A DNA stretch of 64,000 nucleotides from Paraphaeosphaeria minitans (lineage: Eukaryota; Ascomycota; Dothideomycetes; Pleosporales; Didymosphaeriaceae). The position numbers and the translations under genes were made by a program. This document shows positions 55,901 through 64,000 of this stretch, one piece after another. Under the pieces are notes generated by a model. It worked only from the letters and a program-made list of their open reading frames with translations. It was not told the DNA's origin and did not search any database. Numbering within the stretch: position 1 is the first letter of the stretch; every line of letters begins with the position of its first letter. The DNA is taken from NCBI GenBank assembly GCA_015832175.1, contig WJXW01000015.1, forward strand, positions 186,001 through 250,000. The letters are read 5' to 3'.

Positions 55901-56380
55901 ATTCGGCTAGGGCGTGCGAGCTAATTAGTGGAAAAGCAAGCGCCCTCCGCTCCAGCATCCGTAACTTCTTGAAGAGATATTTTCACCCGCTCAATCGCTA
56001 TGCTGCTCATCGATCGATTATGGTGGGCCCATTTAACTCAAAATCCTGGTGTCTTGTTACTATGACTAGTGCTATTGGCGCTTCCGGTTTGCTGACTATG
56101 CATCATTCCCATAACTAACCAAATCGAAGCTGGCAGGGAACGGACGTACTTTCATGGGTCAAGAGCAAAGTTACGCTCGCGTGGGCTCCTTTGCTCAAGC
56201 TAAGTTGCTGCTGATTTGCTTATGCCTAATGTTTAGTCCTTCTTGCTCATAAATTTCACTTCTTATCCTCATGGTCTCGCAATGTTGCTTGCACAGGCAT
56301 TCCGTCAGCACAATCCAACGACGAGCTTCAGCAACTGCATCAAATCTCAGCTGTAACGCTTGATACCGCTCGTCGCCCTT
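52955..56380. other. no supported gene
   Basis: Several frames exist (plus 52942-53286, minus 53932-54249, plus 55531-56118 of 195 codons) but none has a domain, a convincing start with context, or joinable exons. Minus 53175-53290 reads somewhat protein-like (LNREPFRDLVAYTEHALG). Confidence 0.3.
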
Positions 56381-57119
56381 ATGGTCAAGGCTAGGAAATA
56401 CAAAACTCGAGAGGAGCAAGTTAAAGCACGGAGAGATCAGAACCGACGTGCTCAAAAGAGATACAGGGAGAGGTATGCATACAAGCGAGGCGTTGCGGGC
56501 GCTGTAAACTCAACGCTGACCGCTACGCAGGAGGAAATGCCAAGCAAACACTACTCCGAGCACAGATACCGACGAACCCAGAGCCAAAAAACGAACAAAC
56601 AGGCGGCTAGTCGGACAGGCGTCGAAGGATGTCGGACGTCTCGAAACCCAATGCGCGCTTTCAGAACGCCCAAGCGCGGAGGTCATGGTGGAGGTGCAGC
56701 TGACACGTATCATGGAAGATCTCGAGAGCTTCGCGCGCACTTTGCAAAGCACCACGGATTCGCCTGCGATAGAGTACATGAGGAAGCAGCGTCCACGTCT
56801 TCAGCGCGTGATAGACATACTTACAGTCCTACAAGGAGACCGATCCGAGCCGGCAGAGGTTTCTTTTGGAAATGAAACGATAAGTTCTGCCGCGGACAGC
56901 AACCATCACCTTCCCGTTCAGCTTACTCCCGTACCCGATTGTCAGCCCAGCTCCAAATTGGCCTCGAAGGCGCCAAAACCGTCTTCTGGGGAGATGCTTC
57001 GAAGCCTGAGGGCACAGCTGCCACTTCTTGCCTCGCTAGGATGGGGCGACACACTGGACATTCGCACCGTTCCCGTGAGCAGGATCTCACAAGGCGGAGT
57101 AGCAGTGCGCTGTGAATGA
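56381..57119 (+). CDS. bZIP-like transcription factor
   Basis: Exon 1 (56381-56472), intron 56473-56530 (58 bp, GTATGC donor, GCTGAC branch, CGCAG acceptor) and exon 2 (56531-57119) join in frame to give 226 residues. Residues ~9-33 form a fungal bZIP basic region: REEQVKARRDQNRRAQKRYR, with the N-x7-R signature (N in QNRRAQKRYR), continuing RERRK across the splice. The following segment lacks a regular leucine heptad (QANTTPSTDTDEPRAKK), so dimerisation may be weak or altered. Later helices (LTRIMEDLESFARTLQS, RLQRVIDILTVL) could serve instead. Nuclear DNA-binding role by family. Without the intron the frame would be interrupted, so the splice is essential to this model. Confidence 0.6.
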
Positions 57120-59963
57120 GACGTTGGGTTCAACTGTAGAGCTACCACTCTGAAATGTGCATGTAACTGTGAGGCTTCTGCGTAGCCGCGATTGTAGGCC
57201 TGAGTTGTGGACATAATGTGAGCGAGTAGATTGCATTTGCATGACATTACTCCCGCGTAGGTCCCTCGGGCGCTCATGGAGAAGCCGATGCAACTCTGCC
57301 TCAAGTTTCCTCAAACGGCGCGATAGCACCAAGAACGCAGGTCGATGAGCTCCGATACCTTTCCAGTGCACATGTTCATCGTCTCCGCCGTTCACATACG
57401 AGCCATACGCAGTGATCCGATGAGGGAAACTTGTAGCGCGCGCCACTGGCAAGCAATAGCGCCCTCGATGCAGATGATGGCAGCGGTGGCGATCATGATG
57501 CTGCGGCTGACCGGGAGAAACGGCTCTAAGCCATGGAGCTGCTGGAGCCGGCACGACTGAGACCGACGAGCACTCCCACGTTGCTACGCCAGTCTCCATC
57601 TATCCTGCGTTCCCACCCATGCTCTCGAGCAACCAAGGCCCGCGCCGACTTCGCTCGGTGAAGTTCACGCCGACTCGCCAAACGCTCCCTTTTTCGCCCA
57701 TCGCTGCGCCGCTCCAAGAACAATTCCTCAGTCGGGGTTGCCGAATCGTGCCAAGGTACGGTCACTTTGATGTCACTTCGGCATACGGATGGTCTGGGTG
57801 CCCCTGGAGATGCGCTCGTGGTGTGACATCTCTGCCACGTAAGTTGTGATCCCCGTAGGTAGATCAGGAAGGTAAAGCGAGGCCGGCAGTCGGAATCCCA
57901 CCTTTGCCTCAGATGCAGAGCGCATGTCCGAGCAGTGCAGACGTAGTACGTAGTTACCTGCGGACATGCGGCGCAGTAAATGGGTTGCGCAGCGCGGCAT
58001 TGTGCTGCATTTATTGCCTAGCGAGTAAGCGCCGGTTTCTGCCGACGGCATGCATCCTTCTCGTCTAAAAGTATGTCTGCCAATCAAGTTCTCGAGCACA
58101 CGCTGGTTACCTTGGCAGCAAGCCGTGCGGCTCTAGCGCGGCTGTCACCACCAACCAGCGGCAACATGTACTGCGCGGAAGTGGAACGCGGGCTGTGAAC
58201 CATGCTTTCGGTTGCGGCAGAAGGCACGAATAGGTTGCTGGCGCGCTCAGTCTTGCCGCATTGGCGCATCGATCTAGGAGCTCGACACGAATGCTGGTGG
58301 GCTTGACTAGCCGTGTTCTTGCCGCAAATTCGCACTAACCAGAACCCCAGCTTCGCACGCGGCTGGTCCCGAGACAATGATCGCTGTATGCAGGCGCTGC
58401 GCTTTTCGAAACTGTGGCGGCTGGCAGTTTGCGGAGCCTGCAATCAAGCTGCATGCCTTCCATAATGAGTAGTGTGAACCGCGGTCAGCTCGCAGGCCTT
58501 TCTGGTGCTCGTGCCGGTGCCCCGTCTCCGCGAGAACCGGGAGTCCTTGACCACAAACTGCTATCGCATGGTATCCGCGAATAGGCTCGGATTGATGGCG
58601 ACAAGGCCGTCTCGGACTAGATCCTATGTTGCTAGCTCACGGGATTGTCAGGTTCGCACTTCTTCCGGTATGCACCCACGTAGCACATTGGCGACTCCGG
58701 GCAGCCTCGACACATGGATGTCATCACATGACCGGCGATGCATGCGGGTGTATGCAGCTCATGCTTTGTCTAACCGGACTAGGCTAGCTGATGTTAGCAA
58801 TCAGATGGGGCACAGTTCTGAACCCCTGATCTCTCTCCCCACCCCCGCAATGGCAAGGCTGACACCTCAGCGTTAGGACCTTGAGGGTTGGTGGCCTGCT
58901 CGATGCCAGTGGAAACTTGCCTTTCTGGTCATCCTCTCGATCTCCAAAGCCATAGTCCGTAAGCTGCCTTCTGCTGAAGTGCCCCGATGGCTCGGGTTTT
59001 CATGTCGGTTTATTCCTGGGAGTAAGGCATTTCCGCCATCCCTACTAGGCTGATGCACAACGATTGCCTGGGGCATCCGCGCGGAAGACATCTTGGAACC
59101 AGTTCACAAGCTCGTATTGGTGGAAAGGTGAACCTGACGGTGCCGCGCTGCTTATCCTCGACGCTACCACATTTCGCGCGCGTGCCCTCCTCGTACGTGC
59201 TTACCTGGTTAAACATTCCAATGGCTCTGTCGATCGTGGACGGCAAGCCTGCGCACGCGAACATGATGTGGTCCGATCATCAACTAAACATGGATCGGTC
59301 TTCCTTCCACTACAGCCAATCATTTGGAACCGCTCCAAAACCAGGCGCTCGTCTTCCAGCCGCGGGCGAAGGAATGTGGATCGCTGGGAGGCTGCCACCT
59401 CACCTCAACGTACCTACGGTTAGTGACCGAAAGTCTCTTGGTGCCACAAACGAACATCTGGTGGTCGCTGTCTGCATCAGCCTCTACTCTTCACTTGGTC
59501 ATGTCTCCCGACGTCAATGTCACTGCTATCCTCGCTTCCATTTTTGCGGCTTCGGTAAGTAACAGACCTATCCTGTTCACTCGGTGTAAGAAGTCTTCTG
59601 AATTAAGAGACACAAGGGGAGGCAGAGGAGGCGGAGCACTAGAACGTAAGTGACTTTACGCCGCATTTCAGACCAACTGCTTACGATCATACGCATACTC
59701 CCGGATTGCGAGCAGAGCAGAGTCCCCACCCCGCGGCCCCTTCCAAACCATAGCCGCCTTGGACTGTGAGCATGGAGAGGCCGAGTCAGTCGTCGAATTC
59801 ACGTCCCCACATCGTAGCTCAACAAGCTCTGTCGGAACCGAGATGGCGTGGTATATGCCGCTGTATCTAAGATGGCACGATAGCAAGACTTAAATACTAG
59901 GCTTACATTCCCTTGTGGCAGGATCTCAACCACTGAACCGCACGCACACAGATCTCTCTCAAG
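57120..59963. other. no supported gene
   Basis: Many short frames on both strands. At 59053-59562 two overlapping plus-strand frames read moderately protein-like (SWNQFTSSYWWKGEPDGAA in one, ALSIVDGKPAHANMMWSDH in the other), which might be exons of a decayed gene, but no family was recognised. Confidence 0.3.
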
Positions 59964-60317
59964 ATGGATTTCCAAGACTTGACCGCATCAGATACTGGAG
60001 ACATCTTCGGTACGAACTTCTCAGGGAAGTTAACTCACTCGTTCTCTCCTGGGCCTCTCCCTGGGAACTTTCCAACGCAGCAAGCAAGGTAAGCAGGCTA
60101 CGTTGCTGTGCACACACGTCCTCGACGTCGATGAGATGGCTGACAAGTCTTCAGCAGCGCGACGAGGGACGGCCGACCGGATGCGCAGACTGCTCCCGAG
60201 AGCCACGAGATCGTCCAAGCAGTGCATGAGCTCACGAAAGTTGAGTACGCACGAGGACAGCGCCAGGATCAGCAGTTGAAAGATATCCAGCAGGAGACCA
60301 CGGTTCTTGCGAGCTGA
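59964..60317 (+). CDS. small spliced ORF truncated at a MITE fragment
   Basis: ATG 59964, exon to 60088, intron 60089-60154 (66 bp, GTAAGC...TTCAG), second exon to TGA 60315-60317: 95 residues, in frame only if spliced. The N-terminus is acidic/polar (MDFQDLTASDTGDIFGTNF). The C-terminal half is helical and Gln-rich (EIVQAVHELTKVEYARGQRQ), like the start of a coiled coil. The stop codon lies inside sequence resembling the arm of the 52.8-kb MITE, so the original protein was probably longer and was cut by that insertion. Family not recognised. Confidence 0.4.
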
Positions 60318-60350
60318 TTGGTCGTTTCCGGCATACCAGGGTTTCCGTCA
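60309..60350. mobile_element. MITE arm fragment
   Basis: GAGCTGATTGGTCG and the following ~25 bases match, with some differences, the right arm of the foldback MITE (52899 onward). The opposite arm was not found, so it is a partial copy. Confidence 0.5.
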
Positions 60351-60372
60351 CAGGGGGATGGACGTCATGGAC

Positions 60373-60530
60373 ATGGCTAGATAATAACTGCAAGGTCCAA
60401 GGTCTGTCATCTGGAAACGATTCCGAAGGGCTCGCTTGATCTTCTTGATCTCTGCAATGCTTGGTCCAGCGATCAAAAGGTCGTCAACGTAACGTAGATC
60501 CACGCGTAGCGGAACACCAAGCATAGCGGA
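60373..60530 (-). pseudogene. Copia reverse transcriptase fragment
   Basis: The minus strand reads VDLRYVDDLLIAGPSIAEI, KIKRALRNRFQMTDLGPCSY and YLAMSM without stops: the catalytic YVDD block and following helix of a Copia RT. Only about 50 codons remain. Its nearest visible relative in the window is the relic at 48445-48715. A small duplication (GTGTTCCGCTA twice) lies at its upstream edge. Confidence 0.75.
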
Positions 60531-61350
60531 ACACCGACAATACTTTCTCCTCTAACAACACCAACACCCATCACATAGCTTAGATACTCTCGGAATAGAC
60601 ACCTTGACCTCTTGTCTCCCTATAGATTCAATATCTCTGTTGTGGCTTTGTTGCTCACCTTATAATACCACAAGTCGCTGCTATGCTGCTAGTCGCTATC
60701 ACCTCGGACTGCCTCGGGTCTCTTTTGACTTTCGTGCATCGGTCTGAAAGCTTGCTGTGTTATAGAATACTATAAGGAAATTATATGCCGAGCAGGTTAC
60801 TGTCTCTAACGAGCTAGTTGCGCTGTAGCAGTGGTTTGCTGCTTGATCGAGTCGCACAGCTAAGTAACAGCCCACATCCTTGCTGTACAGAAGCAGCCTA
60901 GCCGTATTTTAGCTGCGCCAGACAACAGCCACAACTGACTCATGTGAGGAAGCCTAGTGACACTCACGTGACGATCGGTGGCTCGCAGCGCGCCGAAGCG
61001 CTGCGACTAGATTCTTGTGGCTGCTAGAAAAGTGGCTGGGCGTGACGTCTGCGCGCCGATAGCGGCTCAGCTAAGGAGTAAGCACCTCGTCAGTGAGTAT
61101 CGATGCGCCCAGGGCCCTTAGCATCGTGCAATTGAGGATCACAGCTGCTTCTTCTCGCCCTGCTGCAGCTGGAACGTGCTACCTCTCAAAGCGCTCAGCA
61201 GCGACAATAACGTGTTTCCAGCTTGGAATTTTAGGCGCTGTAACATCAGTATTAAGTAGCAGCAGTTAAAGTGAGTGAATAGTCTACATTGGGACTAATT
61301 ATTCTGTTAGAAGTGAATTTAATAAGTAATTCTATTAGAAGAATACCTAA
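60531..61350. other. no supported gene
   Basis: GC-normal, with no long frames. It becomes AT-richer near 61270-61340, just downstream of the WD40 gene's stop. Confidence 0.4.
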
Positions 61351-62062
61351 TTATTTGTAGAGCAAGTACTGCTCCATAGAATTTGTACCTAAGACAACGC
61401 GGTCCAACTGTAAGCTAACTGTCGCTATACGCCCAGACTTACACCCTAGACACACCATATACCCGCATACGGCCGTAGTGCAGTTCCGATACTCCGGAGG
61501 AAGCCATAGAAGAAGGCGTGTTTGATATAATATCCACTCGCCCTGTACTGTAGCATGAGGTGATTCTACGGTTTGAAGGGCAGGTGGAACAGTAAGCAGA
61601 TCCAACGGTAGAGAGATGTCACCTTTGTCGGTGCGAAGCGTCTGGCCGTCTGGCAAGAACGCGATGCAAAAGACTGATGAAGGCTGATGTAGCACGCTGC
61701 GACACTGGCCCGTCGCTGTCTCCCACACCCGCACTGTCCTGTCGGGGGATGCTGAGGCGACCAGCTGTCCGTCTGGCGAGAACACCACCGCGTTGACCTG
61801 TTTTGAATGGCCCTGCAGCACGCTGCGACACCGGCCCGTCGCTGTCTCCCACACCCGCACTGTCCTGTCGCGGCATGCTGAGGCGACTAGCTGCCCGTCT
61901 GGCGAGAACACCACCGCGTTGACATACTAGCTTGAATGGCCCTCCAGCACGCTGCAACACTGGCCCGTCGCTGTCTCCCATACCCGCACTGTCCAGTCGT
62001 TGGATGTTGAGGCGACCAGCTGTCCGTCTGGCGAGAACACCACCGCGCAGACCTGTTATGAA
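61351..62062 (-). pseudogene. STAND-type (NWD) receptor, WD40 C-terminal part
   Basis: The minus strand encodes near-identical 42-residue WD40 units (VFSPDGQLVASA, DRTVRVWETATG, CRSVLQGHS), three of them, then a degenerate last unit and a C-terminal tail (WILYQTRLLLWLPPEYRNC) typical of fungal NACHT-WD40 proteins of the HET-D/E type. In that family the repeats form a ligand-sensing propeller and the missing N-terminus holds an effector and NTPase. An in-frame TAG at 61927-61929 interrupts the repeats, and homology ends at about 62062, where Copia sequence begins. The last two units alone form an open frame of 187 codons. The gene lacks all signalling domains. Confidence 0.8.
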
Positions 62063-64000
62063 TGTCCTATGTGCTAAGTCTATACTATTATTATTATAGA
62101 CTATAAGTTCTTTATTAGAATTATCTTCTAATTCTATAGTATCCTCTTCTACATTAATAGTATTATCCTTTTTAAAACTATTATCTTCTCTAGTATTAGT
62201 AATACCTTCTATATCTTTAGTATTACTATGATTTACTATAGTAGAACGTTTAGCACTAAATATAGGTACCCCTTCTTTATAATAACATCTACTTAATAGA
62301 GTATTATTAGGAGTATAAATATCACAGCTTTCTTTATCAAAAGATAAGCTATAGCCTTTACTAGTAATTAAACTAAGGTTTAAAAGGTTAACACCTAATT
62401 TAGGAATATATAATACATCTTTTATTTCTACTAGTCTATTAGTACTAGTAAAATAGAATTCTATATTTCCTATAAAACTTGCTTTAAGAGTATTATTATT
62501 ATTTCCCCACTTAATAGTAGTACTAGTGGGTTTAGGGAGTCTTTTATAAAAAGTTCTTTAATATAGCAAGTATGTATAGTAGCTCCAGAATCTAATATAA
62601 AGTCAATAGTTTTATTACTATGTATAAACTTTTTAGTCGATAGAATCTGTTTAGAACTACTTTCTAGATTACTGATACTATTGACCTTAGTATTCTTTTT
62701 AAGGCTAGGATATTTAGTATAGCAACTAGCTTCTAGGTGACCCTTTTTATTGCAAAAATTACACTTAATAGTCTTATTACTATTAGGTAACTTATTATTT
62801 TGGCTATTAGTTTGCATAGACATTTCTATATCTTCTAGGTTATCTTTTCTGTTATTCTTACTATAGTTATAGTAGTTACTAGAACTATAATTATTATAGT
62901 TTTTATTTTCAATAGAATTTAACCTTCTAGATTCGTCTAGTAATTGGCTAATTATAGAATCCAAGTCTATATCCTGATTATTATCTATCCTAATAGTCTG
63001 GGTTATAATAGCTACTATATATTCATAATCTTTATTTAGATTATTTAATACTAAGGCTACTAAGAACTTATGAGGTAGATTAATAGATTGAGAACCAAGG
63101 CTATTTACTACTTTTTTAAAGTTATTTAGGTAAAGTTACAAATTTCTTTTATAAGTATTTAAAGCAGTATTTATGAGTTCTTTAGATAGTATAAACTCAC
63201 TACTAAAGCCTTTAGCCTCGTGTAGATTTGTTAAATTAATCCATAATTGGTAATGATTATTTATAAATCTAGTTTATAATAGAGGCCCATCTTCTAGACT
63301 AAACTTAATTAAGCTAGTAGCTTTATAAGCGTTTTCTTCTAAAGGACTTTGTTCTCCTAGAGATAGGGTAGTAATACCTCTAGTTATAAGGTTTAAATAG
63401 CCTTCTTTTACTAGGATAGCCTCTAGCCTAATAGACCAAATATCATAATTAGAGCTTCCTTTTAATTTAGGAATTTTAAATGTAGTATCTGCGATTATTA
63501 GACTAGTATACTATAGCTCTAGAATAAATCTAGGGGTATAATATAGTTAAACTTATAAAGTGTCTTATAAAGGTATCCTTTATAGTTTAGATAATACTCA
63601 TTTCTATTATTTTAAAGGGTAATAGGGTGTCTTATAACGGTATCCCTTATATGGAGAAAGCCTTACTTTAGGAATAGTAGACTTCTAGTTATAAGTAATT
63701 TCTTATAAACTAGTATAAATAGCTTTTATAAGTATTCTGAATAACTTATTTTAGCTATAAACCCTTTTATAAGATCCTATGATGAGGTATCTTATACTAA
63801 GTCTATATATAGAGCTTAGAAAGATTTAATAATAGAGATAGCAGTTTCTCTTTACTAACACGACATTATTTCTATTTTTAATTATAATAATCCTTCTTAT
63901 TATAATTATAAGCTCTTTCCTTTAGGGGCCCTTTTAAACTTTATAAGAATAAAGAGTATAATGGCTAAAAAGATTTACTTCTACTGCTATTTGTTTTATT
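62063..64000 (-). mobile_element. Copia retrotransposon gag-protease segment, AT-rich, truncated
   Basis: Read from 64000 downward the element shows a Gag region (HYQLWINLTNLHEAKGF, INLPHKFLVALVLNNLNKDY), a CCHC knuckle CNFCNKKGHLEASC, the protease site FILDSGATIHTC and the start of the GAG-pre-integrase region (ending SIDLAHRTF, usual LWHRRLGH). It stops abruptly there, joined to the WD40 gene. The longest open piece is 62470-62964; other parts carry TAG/TAA stops. Composition and codon pattern match the RIP-degraded Copia at 28-30 kb, which holds the complementary 3' half of such an element. Confidence 0.8.

Noticed and set aside
55531..56118. A 195-codon plus-strand ORF
   Set aside because: No recognisable domain, no good start context, and it lies in sequence without other coding signals; length alone is weak evidence.
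61619..61981. A second repetitive ORF over the WD40 repeats
   Set aside because: It is a shifted frame of the WD40 repeats; its apparent repeats only reflect the repeated DNA.

Overview
The window looks like part of a filamentous ascomycete genome, probably Dothideomycetes/Pleosporales (inference). The signs are: short spliceosomal introns (45-95 bp, GTATGT/GTAAGT donors, CTRAY-like branch sites); fungal families (Zn(II)2Cys6, bZIP and BTB proteins, an AGC-type kinase with ankyrin repeats, a Pho80-like cyclin, a patatin N-terminus, STAND-type WD40 repeats); TTAGGG-type telomeric repeats; and transposons carrying the footprint of repeat-induced point mutation (RIP), namely CAG/CAA/TGG turned into TAG/TAA and AT-rich blocks. 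It is an accessory, repeat-rich region with few intact genes.

Layout. 1-13.2 kb is gene-poor. It holds a divergent inverted duplication of a broken Zn(II)2Cys6 gene (arms near 5.5-6.4 and 10.3-11.2 kb) around poorly recognised minus-strand gene remains, one of which has two well-placed introns. 13.2-17.0 kb holds a 36-bp minisatellite, a multi-exon Zn(II)2Cys6 regulator with one stop codon inside its zinc cluster, and, on the other strand, an intact three-exon gene fusing an HD phosphohydrolase to a nucleoside-monophosphate-kinase-like domain. 17.4-22.5 kb is a repeat nest: a RIP-killed mariner, a patatin fragment, a 555-bp MITE, the 3' end of a Copia element with its LTR, and a gene fragment. 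Inverted telomere-like motifs bracket the last 2.6 kb. 23.2-25.7 kb is an intact AGC pseudokinase-ankyrin gene. 26-31.3 kb is an AT-rich block made of Gypsy and Copia remains, interrupted by a GC-normal LTR.

31.9-32.3 kb is a dead Pho80-type cyclin. 36-38.8 kb is a three-exon BTB gene with a complete, intact pogo/Fot1 transposon (perfect 71-bp terminal repeats, TA target duplication) about 200 bp upstream of its start codon. 39.3-39.8 kb is a small Cys-rich protein gene. 40-56 kb is mostly decayed sequence: a Copia relic, a broken 2-Cys peroxiredoxin, a large recently decayed gene of unknown family, and a 131-bp foldback MITE. 56.4-57.1 kb is a two-exon bZIP-like gene. 60-64 kb has a small spliced ORF cut off by a MITE fragment, a Copia RT fragment, a truncated STAND-type WD40 gene, and an AT-rich Copia gag-protease segment fused to it.

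No operon-like or metabolic cluster is visible. The main theme is repeated transposon insertion, RIP and gene truncation around a few surviving regulatory or signalling genes: the HD-kinase fusion, the pseudokinase, BTB, bZIP and the Cys-rich protein. Gene models with introns were inferred by eye from splice signals and reading frame and have no transcript support.
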